From positions 1 through 14,234 of the forward strand of contig CAMICF010000058.1 of the NCBI GenBank assembly GCA_946222495.1: a stretch of 14,234 bases of DNA, in the 5' to 3' direction. Made by a program: the position numbers and the translations under genes. How positions within the stretch are numbered: the first letter of the stretch is position 1; the number at the start of each line of letters is the position of its first letter. Below, in pieces: positions 7,048 to 13,867 of this stretch. The notes under the pieces were generated by a model that saw nothing but the letters and a program-made list of their open reading frames with translations, searched no databases and was not told where the DNA came from. The stretch is from an uncultured Janibacter sp. (GTDB taxonomy: Bacteria > Actinomycetota > Actinomycetes > Actinomycetales > Dermatophilaceae).

Positions 7048-7272
7048 TCAGCGCTCTTCGACCGGGGCGGACGCCGGGGTCGACTCGTCGAGACGATCGG
7101 TCTCGTCCTCGATCTCCGCGAGGTCCTTCAGCGCCGGGATGTGCTCACGCCCGTGGTGGGCGCAGAAGAGCAGCTCGCCTCCGGCGTGGAGACGGGCGCG
7201 GATGTAGGCCTTGGCGCCGCAGCGGTCGCAGCGATCGGCTGCGGTCATGGGGCTGGCCAAAGTCGCGTTCAC
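7048..7272 (-). CDS. DUF7455 small zinc-ribbon-like protein
   Basis: This is a 74-residue protein. MTAADRCDRCGAKAYIRARL followed by HAGGELLFCAHHGREH is the core of DUF7455, widespread in actinobacteria. The CDRC pair and the later CAHH supply a CxxC...CxxH set that could bind one zinc ion. The C-terminus is acidic (EIEDETDRLDE). I chose GTG 7272 because GAGG lies 5 nt upstream; ATG 7248 would start exactly at MTAADRC but has no good SD, and the earlier start at 7314 has no support. Function unknown: the family is usually annotated as hypothetical. It is divergent from parE and probably co-transcribed with DUF456. Confidence 0.8.
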   Translation of the reverse strand: MNATLASPMTAADRCDRCGAKAYIRARLHAGGELLFCAHHGREHIPALKDLAEIEDETDRLDESTPASAPVEER

Positions 7273-7288
7273 GTGTGCCTCGATTCCT

Positions 7289-7327
7289 GCGTGTTTCGTG
7301 GACGTCCGGGACAACAGTCAAACACGC
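7289..7327. repeat. Inverted repeat with inner palindrome upstream of DUF7455
   Basis: GCGTGTTT (7289-7296) and AAACACGC (7320-7327) are perfect inverted arms 23 bp apart; between them is the perfect palindrome GGACGTCC (7300-7307). On the minus strand a TTGACT (-35-like, 5/6 to TTGACA) occurs at 7316-7321. The whole lies 17-55 nt upstream of the DUF7455 start, where an operator would sit. No regulator is identified. Confidence 0.4.
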
Positions 7328-7473
7328 GAAAGGCTTCCCGAGTAGCACCGATATCTCGTGGCGTGACGCAGTCCACATCTCCTCGACTGTCCGAGGCGAC
7401 CTGGGCGCGCCCTGCTGAGGGACGACGCGACACCACGGGCCGGAACCTCCCCGGGGGCACGGTGGCGGCGGAC

Positions 7474-7479
7474 TACCCT
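7474..7479 (+). promoter_or_regulatory. Putative -10 box of parE
   Basis: TACCCT fits TANNNT and lies 43 nt upstream of the parE GTG, giving a predicted start near 7486 and a leader of about 37 nt that includes AGAAGGA at 7504-7510. The -35 region is GC-rich and not recognisable. Confidence 0.4.
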
Positions 7480-7522
7480 GCGAGAAGCCCACCCGACCCG
7501 ACGAGAAGGACCGGCCCACCTC

Positions 7523-9658
7523 GTGCCTCCGGCAGCATCCACCGCGAAGAAGACCGCCAGCAGCAAGTCCGTCCAGGACTACTCCGCGCACCACCTCCAG
7601 GTGCTCGAGGGGCTCGAGGCCGTCCGTAAGCGCCCGGGCATGTACATCGGCTCGACCGACCAGCGCGGCCTCATGCACTGCATGTGGGAGATCATCGACA
7701 ACGCGGTCGACGAGGCCCTCGGCGGGCACGGCGACCGGATCGACATCGTCCTCCACGCGGACGGCTCGGTCGAGGTCCACGACAACGGCCGCGGCATCCC
7801 CGTCGACATCGAGCCGCGCACGGGCCTGACCGGCGTCGAGGTCGTCTACACCAAGCTCCACGCCGGCGGGAAGTTCGGCGGCGGCTCCTACACGGCCTCC
7901 GGTGGCCTCCACGGCGTCGGCGCCTCGGTCGTCAACGTGCTCTCCGCCCGCCTCGACGTCGAGGTCGACCGGGCGAGCAAGACCTATGCGATGAGTTTCC
8001 GTCGGGGCGAGCCCGGCATGTTCTCCGACGTCGCAGGGGCGAAGGGGGACAAGTCCCCGGACAACGAGTTCACCCCCTACGACAAGGGCAGCGAGCTCGC
8101 CGTCGTCGGCAAGGCCAAGCGCGGGGTCACCGGGACCCGGGTGCGCTACTGGGCCGACCCGCAGATCTTCCTCAAGGACGCGAGCATCGACTACGCGGCG
8201 CTCGCCGCGCGAGCCCGCCAGACCTCCTTCCTCGTCCCCGGCCTCACCCTCGTCGTCCGCGACGAGCGGGGCGACGAGCCGGTCGAGGAGACCTTCCACC
8301 ACGACGGCGGCATCAGCGAGTTCGTCGACTTCCTCGCGCCGGACCAGCCGGTGACCGATGTCTGGCGGCTCGAGGGCACGGGGACCTTCACCGAGACGGT
8401 GCCGGTGCTCGACGACAAGGGCCACATGACCCCAACCGACGTCGAGCGCGAGTGCGGCGTCGACATCGCGCTGCGGTGGGGGACCGGCTACGACGCCAAG
8501 GTGTCCTCCTTCGTCAACATCATCGCCACGCCGAAGGGCGGCACGCACGTCACCGGCTTCGAGCAGTCGCTGCTCAAGGTCTTCCGCAAGCAGCTCGAGG
8601 CCAACGCCCGCAAGCTCAAGGTGGGCAACGACAAGATCGACAAGGACGACGTCCTCGCCGGCCTGACCGCCGTCGTCACCGTGCGCCTGGCCGAGCCGCA
8701 GTTCGAGGGCCAGACCAAGGAGGTCCTCGGCACGAGCGCCGTGCGGGCCATCGTCTCCAAGGTCGTCGAGACCGAGATGACCTCGCGCCTCACCTCGACC
8801 AAGCGCGGCGAGAAGCAGATGGCCGCGCAGCTGCTGGAGAAGGTCGTCGCCGAGATGAAGTCGCGCATCTCCGCGCGGCTGCACAAGGAGACCCAGCGCC
8901 GCAAGAACGCGCTCGAGACCTCGAGCCTCCCGCCGAAGCTGCGCGACTGCCGCAGCACCGACGTCGACGCGACCGAGCTCTTCCTCGTGGAGGGGGACTC
9001 GGCCATGGGGACGGCCAAGGAAGCGCGCAGCAGCGAGTTCCAGGCGCTGCTCCCCCTCCGCGGCAAGATCCTCAACGTCCAGAAGGCCGCCGTCGGCGAC
9101 ATGCTCAAGAACGCCGAGTGCGCCTCGATCATCCAGGTGATCGGCGCTGGGTCGGGACGGAGCTTCGACGTCGACGCGGCCCGCTACGGCAAGATCATCA
9201 TCATGACGGACGCCGACGTCGACGGCGCCCACATCCGCACCCTGCTGCTCACCCTCTTCTTCCGCTACATGCGCCCGCTCGTGGAGGCGGGCAAGGTCTT
9301 CGCGGCCGTGCCCCCGCTGCACCGCATCGAGGTCGTCAACCCCGGGTCGAAGAAGAACGAGCTGATCTACACCTACTCCGAGGCGGAGATGCGCAAGAAG
9401 GTCGCCGCGCTGAACTCGAAGGGCAAGAACATCAAGCAGCCGATCCAGCGCTACAAGGGTCTGGGCGAGATGGATGCCGACCAGCTGGCGGAGACGACGA
9501 TGGACCCGCGGCACCGGCTGCTGCGGCGCGTGACGACGGCGGACCTCGAGGCGGCCGAGGGGGTCTTCGAGCTGCTCATGGGCAAGGACGTCGACCCGCG
9601 CCGCGAGTTCATCGTCTCCTCCGCCGACCAGCTCGATCGGGAACGCATCGACGCCTAG
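7523..9658 (+). CDS. parE: DNA topoisomerase IV subunit B (ParE/ParY)
   Basis: This is the 711-residue ATPase subunit that, with ParC, decatenates and relaxes chromosomes. The GHKL ATPase domain (about 20-240) has the catalytic base and Mg residue E56/N60 in EIIDNAVDEA, DNGRGIPVD, and the lid GLHGVGASVVNVLS. The transducer domain follows (about 250-430), then TOPRIM with E490 in LFLVEGDSA and D563/D565/D567 in MTDADVDGAHIR. The C-terminal block IQRYKGLGEMDADQLAETT is shared with GyrB. DSAMGTAKEARSSEFQALLP, rather than the GyrB-type DSAGGSAK, and KNAECASIIQVIGAGSGRSF mark the actinobacterial ParE branch. The start is GTG; the AGAAGGA SD is about 12 nt away, which is long, but no better start precedes the conserved DYSAHHLQVLEGLEAVRKRP. 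Its partner parC lies on the opposite strand 1.6 kb downstream. Confidence 0.94.
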   Translation: MPPAASTAKKTASSKSVQDYSAHHLQVLEGLEAVRKRPGMYIGSTDQRGLMHCMWEIIDNAVDEALGGHGDRIDIVLHADGSVEVHDNGRGIPVDIEPRTGLTGVEVVYTKLHAGGKFGGGSYTASGGLHGVGASVVNVLSARLDVEVDRASKTYAMSFRRGEPGMFSDVAGAKGDKSPDNEFTPYDKGSELAVVGKAKRGVTGTRVRYWADPQIFLKDASIDYAALAARARQTSFLVPGLTLVVRDERGDEPVEETFHHDGGISEFVDFLAPDQPVTDVWRLEGTGTFTETVPVLDDKGHMTPTDVERECGVDIALRWGTGYDAKVSSFVNIIATPKGGTHVTGFEQSLLKVFRKQLEANARKLKVGNDKIDKDDVLAGLTAVVTVRLAEPQFEGQTKEVLGTSAVRAIVSKVVETEMTSRLTSTKRGEKQMAAQLLEKVVAEMKSRISARLHKETQRRKNALETSSLPPKLRDCRSTDVDATELFLVEGDSAMGTAKEARSSEFQALLPLRGKILNVQKAAVGDMLKNAECASIIQVIGAGSGRSFDVDAARYGKIIIMTDADVDGAHIRTLLLTLFFRYMRPLVEAGKVFAAVPPLHRIEVVNPGSKKNELIYTYSEAEMRKKVAALNSKGKNIKQPIQRYKGLGEMDADQLAETTMDPRHRLLRRVTTADLEAAEGVFELLMGKDVDPRREFIVSSADQLDRERIDA

Positions 9659-9699
9659 GGCCCCACCCGGGTCACGATTGATGGAGACTTACGGCGCGT

Positions 9700-9718
9700 C
9701 GCAGCCACGGTGGTTGCG
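9700..9718. promoter_or_regulatory. Near-perfect palindrome upstream of the permease
   Basis: CGCAGCCAC (9700-9708) and GTGGTTGCG (9710-9718) form nine pairs (one G-T) around a single central G. With no loop it is better read as a protein-binding site than an RNA hairpin. It lies 5 bp left of the Crp-like site, so two factors or two dimers could bind side by side. Confidence 0.4.
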
Positions 9719-9723
9719 TCGTG

Positions 9724-9741
9724 CCGTGACCTCGGTCACGG
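9724..9741. promoter_or_regulatory. Crp/GlxR-like operator (GTGA-N6-TCAC) upstream of the permease
   Basis: CCGTGACCTCGGTCACGG is an 18-bp dyad with perfect 8-bp arms and a TC centre. It contains GTGA-N6-TCAC exactly, the core pattern of cAMP-receptor-protein family sites (E. coli Crp, mycobacterial Crp, corynebacterial GlxR). It lies 49-66 nt upstream of the permease ATG, a plausible place near the promoter. Other actinobacterial regulators also use GTGAC/GTCAC half-sites, so Crp is a leading guess only. Confidence 0.5.
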
Positions 9742-9790
9742 TATGTGGATCAGTGCGCACACCCCGCGCACCCAGACTCAGGGAGGCCCC

Positions 9791-11239
9791 ATGTCCGACG
9801 ACGTCACCTCGGACCACGCTGCCGTGACAGGAGAGCAGCCGACCGAGCTGAAGCGGGTGATGGGGCCCAAGCTCCTTCTCCTCTTCATCGTCGGAGACAT
9901 CCTCGGTACCGGTGTCTACGCGCTGACGGGTGATGTCGCCGCCGAAGTCGGCGGTGCGGCCTGGGCCCCCTTCCTCGCGGCCTTTCTCGTCGCCACGATC
10001 ACGGCCTTCTCCTACCTCGAGCTCGTGACGAAGTACCCGCAGGCCGGTGGCGCGGCGACGTTCATCCACAAGGCCTTCGGGCTCCACTTCCTCACCTTCT
10101 TCGTCGCCTTCGCCGTCATGTGCTCGGGCATCACGTCCGCCTCGACGGCCTCCAACGCCTTCGCCGGGTTCCTCCGGGACGGGTTGCAGCTCGAGTGGGC
10201 GGACGGTTCGACGCCGCTCCTCCTCACGGCCCTGGGCTTCATGGCCGTGATCGCGCTCATCAACTTCCGTGGTGTCGGCGAGAGCGTCAAGGCCAATGTC
10301 GTGCTCACCCTCGTCGAGCTCTCCGGCCTGCTGCTCATCATCTTCGTCGGTCTCTACGCCGTCACCCAGGGGCAGGCGGACTTCTCCCGCGTCATGGTCT
10401 TCGAGAGCGCGGAGAGCAAGAACGCCTTCATGGCCGTGACAATGGCGACCTCCCTCGCCTTCTTCGCGATGGTCGGCTTCGAGGACTCGGTGAACATGGC
10501 CGAGGAGACCCACGAGCCCGCCAAGAACTTCCCGAAGATCATGCTCAGCGGCCTCGCCATCACCGGGGTCATCTACGTCCTCGTCTCCATCACCGCGGTC
10601 GCGCTCGTCCCGGTGGGTGACCTCGTCGGCGGCGAGCAGTCCGCCCTGACCCAGGTGGTCGCCGCGGGCGCGCCGGAGATCCCCTTCGACAAGATCTTCC
10701 CCTTCATCGGGATGTTCGCCGTCGCCAACTCGGCCCTGATCAACATGCTCATGGCCTCGCGTCTCCTCTACGGCATGGCCAAGCAGGAGGTGCTTCCGGC
10801 GCCGCTTGGGATCGTCCACAAGGGCCGTCAGACGCCGTGGGTCGCGATCATCTTCACGACCCTCATCTCCTTCGGCCTCATCACCTATGTGACGCTCTTC
10901 AGCGAGTCGAACATCGTGTCGCTGCTCGGCGGGACCACCTCGCTGCTGCTCCTGGCCGTGTTCGCCATCGTCAACGTCGCCGTCCTCGTGCTGCGCAAGG
11001 ACACGGTCGTGACCCAGCACTTCCGGGCGCCGGGGATCATGCCGTACATCGGTGTCCTCACCTGCGCATACCTCGTCGGTCCGTGGGCCCGGAGCGAGGA
11101 GCAGCAGGGCCAGTACCCGATCGCGGGTGGGCTCCTGCTCGTCGGCCTCGTCCTCTGGGTCATCACCTGGCTCATCAACCGGGCGATCTACTCCAAGAAG
11201 ACCTACATCCGGGACCCGGAGCACATCGACCACGACTGA
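9791..11239 (+). CDS. APC-superfamily amino-acid/amine permease
   Basis: This is a 482-residue inner-membrane transporter with about 12 hydrophobic segments. TM1 carries the broken-helix signature GDILGTGVYALTG (family GxIxGxGIF), and the chain contains LELVTKYPQAGGAATFIHKA and FFAMVGFEDSVNMAEETHEP, the conserved TM2-3 and TM6 regions of amino acid-polyamine-organocation carriers. These normally import amino acids or related amines by proton symport or exchange; the substrate cannot be told. I chose ATG 9791 because GGGAGG (9781-9786) lies 4 nt upstream; an in-frame GTG at 9710 would add 27 residues of non-membrane sequence spanning both upstream palindromes. It sits alone between parE and convergent parC with its own regulatory region, so it is probably a separate transcription unit. 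The gene appears complete. Confidence 0.9.
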   Translation: MSDDVTSDHAAVTGEQPTELKRVMGPKLLLLFIVGDILGTGVYALTGDVAAEVGGAAWAPFLAAFLVATITAFSYLELVTKYPQAGGAATFIHKAFGLHFLTFFVAFAVMCSGITSASTASNAFAGFLRDGLQLEWADGSTPLLLTALGFMAVIALINFRGVGESVKANVVLTLVELSGLLLIIFVGLYAVTQGQADFSRVMVFESAESKNAFMAVTMATSLAFFAMVGFEDSVNMAEETHEPAKNFPKIMLSGLAITGVIYVLVSITAVALVPVGDLVGGEQSALTQVVAAGAPEIPFDKIFPFIGMFAVANSALINMLMASRLLYGMAKQEVLPAPLGIVHKGRQTPWVAIIFTTLISFGLITYVTLFSESNIVSLLGGTTSLLLLAVFAIVNVAVLVLRKDTVVTQHFRAPGIMPYIGVLTCAYLVGPWARSEEQQGQYPIAGGLLLVGLVLWVITWLINRAIYSKKTYIRDPEHIDHD

Positions 11240-11252
11240 GGTCGAGATCCAC

Positions 11253-11297
11253 GACGAAGGGGGCGGCGCCGGATCATCCGGCGCCGCCCCCTTCGTC
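11253..11297. terminator. Bidirectional hairpin terminator between the permease and parC
   Basis: Positions 11253-11273 are perfectly complementary to 11277-11297, giving a 21-bp stem closed by the trinucleotide TCA, with a run of G's facing a run of C's at its centre. It starts 13 nt after the permease stop and ends 10 nt before the parC stop on the other strand, filling the convergent gap. There is no T-run on either side; long GC hairpins without a U-tail are common at actinobacterial gene ends. Confidence 0.85.
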
Positions 11298-11307
11298 ATG
11301 TCGCGGG

Positions 11308-13743
11308 TCAGAGGGAGCCGATGCCCCCGATGACGGCCGACGCGGGGACGCCGGAGCCGTCGCGACGGCCCTCGGCCTCCGGCAGCGTCACGGCGACGCC
11401 GTTGGGCTGCGCGGCGCGGGCCTCGGCCCGGCCGACCCAGGCGAGGAGCAGGCCGTCCTCGCCCTTGAGGAAGCGGTGGGCGCGGACGCCGCCGGTCGCG
11501 CGACCCTTGCCCGGGTACTCGGCGAAGGGCGTGACCTTCCAGGCCCCGGGGTCGGTGCCCGGGAGCGAGTCACCCGCACCGGAGACGGTGACGACGATGT
11601 TGTCGACCTGCGGGTCGACGGCGCCGAAGAAGATGGCCTTCGCCCCGTCGGTGAGCCGGACGCCGGCGACACCGCCGCCGCCGCGACCCTGCGGGCGCAC
11701 GTCCGAGGCGGGGAAGTGGAGCAGGCTGGCGTGCGAGGTGACGAAGACGAGCTCCTCCTTGCCGGTGGACAGCTCCACCGCACCGACGACGTGGTCGCCG
11801 TCCTTGAGCGAGATCGCTTCCCAGGAGGTGCCCTTGGGGTAGTCGGTGGTGACGCGCTTGACGATGCCGCCCGCCGTGCCGATGGCCACGCCGGGGGAGT
11901 CGGTGCCCAGGCTAGTGAGGGTGAGGGGTCGCTCGCCGCCCGGCAGGTCGACGTAGGCGGCGAGAGGCGCGCCGCCGGAGAGGCTCGGGGCGCCGTTCGA
12001 CGGCGGCAGGGTCGGCAGCTCGAGGGCCCCGAGACGGACCATGCGGCCGGCGGAGGTGACGACGGCGACCTCGCCGCGGGCGGTCGTGCGGACGGCGGCG
12101 ACGATCGCGTCGTGCTTGGCCCGGCCCCCTTCGCGGGAGAGCGGTTCGGCGTCGCTCGTGCGCGCCAGCAGACCGGTGCTCGAGAGGAGCACCCAGCACG
12201 GGTCGTCCGCGACCTCGAGCGGGGTGCTCTGCGCGACGGGCGCGCCGGCCGACTCGAGGAGGACGGTGCGTCGCGGGTCGCCGTGCTTCTTCGCGACGTC
12301 GGCGAGCTCGCTGGAGACGAGCTTCGTCAGCACCTTGTCGTCACCGAGGATCTCCTCGAGCTCGGCGATCTGCGCGAGCAGGTCCTTCTGCTCGGCCTCG
12401 AGCTCGATCCGGGAGAACTTCGTCAGGCGGCGCAGCTGCAGGTCGAGGATGTACGTCGCCTGCGGCTCGGAGAGGTCGAAGACGTCCTGCAGCCGCGACC
12501 GGGCGGTCGTGGCGTCGTCGCTGGAGCGGATGACCTGGATGACCTCGTCGATGTCGAGGATCGCGATGAGCAGTCCCTCGACGAGGTGCAGCCGCTCGCG
12601 GCGCTTGGCTAGGCGGTACTCGCTGCGGCGCCGCACGACGTCGCGCCGGAAGTCGACGTAGACGGTGAGCAGCTCCTTGAGGCCCATCGTCCGCGGCTGG
12701 CCCTCGACGAGCGCGACGTTGTTGATGGAGAAGGAGTCCTCCATCGGGGTGAGCTTGTAGAGCTTCTCGAGGACGGCCTCGGGGTTGAACCCGTTCTTGA
12801 TCTCGATGACCAGCTGCATGCCGGACTCACGGTCGGTGAGGTCCTTGACGTCGGCGATGCCCTGGAGCTTCTTCGACTGGACGCCGTCCTTGATCTTCTC
12901 GATGACCTTTTCGGGGCCGACGAGGTAGGGCAGCTCGGTGACGATGATGCCCTGGCGCCGCGGCGAGACCTTCTCGATCCGGGTCGTGGCCCGGGTGCGG
13001 AAGCTGCCGCGCCCGGTGAGGTAGGCGTCGCGGATGCCGTCGAGCCCGACGATGCGCCCGCCGCCGGGCAGGTCCGGTCCCGGGATGAACTTCATGAGGT
13101 CGTCGAGGCTCGCGTCGGGGCGGGTCAGCAGGTGGCGGGCCGCACCGATGACCTCGACGAGGTTGTGCGGCGGCATGTTCGTCGCCATGCCGACGGCGAT
13201 GCCCGTCGTGCCGTTGACGAGCAGGTTGGGGTAGGCCGAAGGGAGGACGTCCGGCTGGAGCAGCTGGTCGTCGTAGTTCGGGACGAAGTGGACGGTGTCC
13301 TCGTCGAGGCCGGTGACCATGAGGAGCGCGGCCGGGGCCATCCTGGCCTCGGTGTAGCGGCTGGCGGCGGGACCGTCGTCGAGGGAACCGAAGTTGCCGT
13401 GCCCGTCGACGAGCCGCAGCCGCATGGAGAAGGGCTGCGCCAGCCGGACGAGGGCGTCGTAGATCGCGGAGTCACCGTGCGGGTGGTACTTGCCCATGAC
13501 CTCGCCGACGACGCGGGAGGACTTCACGTGGCCGCGCTCCGGCCGCAGCCCCATCTCGCTCATCGCGAAGAGGATGCGGCGGTGCACCGGCTTGAGGCCG
13601 TCGCGCGCGTCCGGCAGTGCGCGGGCGTGGATCACCGAGTAGCTGTACTCGAGGAAGGCGTTGCGCATCTCGTCCGCGACGTCGATGTCCTCGATCCGCT
13701 CGGGGACATCGGGGCGGGGTGCTGGTGCGGAACGGCGGGCCAT
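11308..13743 (-). CDS. parC: DNA topoisomerase IV subunit A (ParC/ParX)
   Basis: This is the 811-residue breakage-reunion subunit that pairs with ParE. The winged-helix domain carries the catalytic tyrosine Y130 next to R129 in AASRYTEARMAP. The quinolone-determining region KYHPHGDSAIYDALVRMAQ-like stretch keeps S92 and D96 (equivalents of E. coli GyrA S83 and D87), so no classical resistance substitution is present. Tower and coiled-coil segments run to about residue 490 (LEAEQKDLLAQIAELEEILG). The remaining ~300 residues form the beta-pinwheel DNA-wrapping domain. No canonical GyrA box (QRRGGKG) is seen; degenerate repeats such as SREGGRAKH and RPQGRGGGGVAG are, which favours ParC over GyrA. 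The ATG start at 13743 has AGGAG at 13756-13760, 12 nt away. It converges on the permease and diverges from the GNAT gene. Confidence 0.92.
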   Translation of the reverse strand: MARRSAPAPRPDVPERIEDIDVADEMRNAFLEYSYSVIHARALPDARDGLKPVHRRILFAMSEMGLRPERGHVKSSRVVGEVMGKYHPHGDSAIYDALVRLAQPFSMRLRLVDGHGNFGSLDDGPAASRYTEARMAPAALLMVTGLDEDTVHFVPNYDDQLLQPDVLPSAYPNLLVNGTTGIAVGMATNMPPHNLVEVIGAARHLLTRPDASLDDLMKFIPGPDLPGGGRIVGLDGIRDAYLTGRGSFRTRATTRIEKVSPRRQGIIVTELPYLVGPEKVIEKIKDGVQSKKLQGIADVKDLTDRESGMQLVIEIKNGFNPEAVLEKLYKLTPMEDSFSINNVALVEGQPRTMGLKELLTVYVDFRRDVVRRRSEYRLAKRRERLHLVEGLLIAILDIDEVIQVIRSSDDATTARSRLQDVFDLSEPQATYILDLQLRRLTKFSRIELEAEQKDLLAQIAELEEILGDDKVLTKLVSSELADVAKKHGDPRRTVLLESAGAPVAQSTPLEVADDPCWVLLSSTGLLARTSDAEPLSREGGRAKHDAIVAAVRTTARGEVAVVTSAGRMVRLGALELPTLPPSNGAPSLSGGAPLAAYVDLPGGERPLTLTSLGTDSPGVAIGTAGGIVKRVTTDYPKGTSWEAISLKDGDHVVGAVELSTGKEELVFVTSHASLLHFPASDVRPQGRGGGGVAGVRLTDGAKAIFFGAVDPQVDNIVVTVSGAGDSLPGTDPGAWKVTPFAEYPGKGRATGGVRAHRFLKGEDGLLLAWVGRAEARAAQPNGVAVTLPEAEGRRDGSGVPASAVIGGIGSL

Positions 13744-13775
13744 GCGGGCAGCGGACTCCTGGTCAGGGGCGGGCG

Positions 13776-13781
13776 ACTATC
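13776..13781 (-). promoter_or_regulatory. Putative -10 box of parC
   Basis: The minus strand reads GATAGT here, matching TATAAT at 4 of 6 bases and TATAGT at 5 of 6. It is the only A/T-rich hexamer close to the gene and would give a leader of about 25 nt containing the AGGAG ribosome-binding site. Confidence 0.4.
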
Positions 13782-13867
13782 CCGCCCATCCTCACCCCTT
13801 CGCCCCCGCTGTCCCGGTTACGACACACATCCCACGACGAGCAGGGGGGTCTGGCAGGATTGCCGGC

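Noticed and set aside
7145..9514. Long open frame of 789 codons on the minus strand opposite parE
   Set aside because: It is antisense to a fully conserved ParE, rich in Gly/Arg/Asp/Val/His as expected from the complement of GC-rich codons, and shows no recognisable domain.
9710..9790. Upstream GTG start for the permease, adding 27 residues
   Set aside because: The extension lacks an SD, overlaps both palindromes and is not needed for TM1; ATG 9791 has GGGAGG at 4 nt.
9689..11299. Long minus-strand frame of 536 codons opposite the permease
   Set aside because: Highly acidic/Arg/Gly low-complexity sequence complementary to membrane-helix codons; no family resemblance and no ribosome-binding site.
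10837..12612. Long plus-strand open frame of 591 codons spanning the end of the permease, the terminator and half of parC
   Set aside because: It crosses a strong hairpin and two real genes on opposite strands, and its composition is that of a shadow frame.
11308..13743. Assignment of the minus-strand type II topoisomerase A subunit as GyrA
   Set aside because: No canonical GyrA box, and the partner in the same locus carries the actinobacterial ParE-type TOPRIM sequence, so ParC is preferred.
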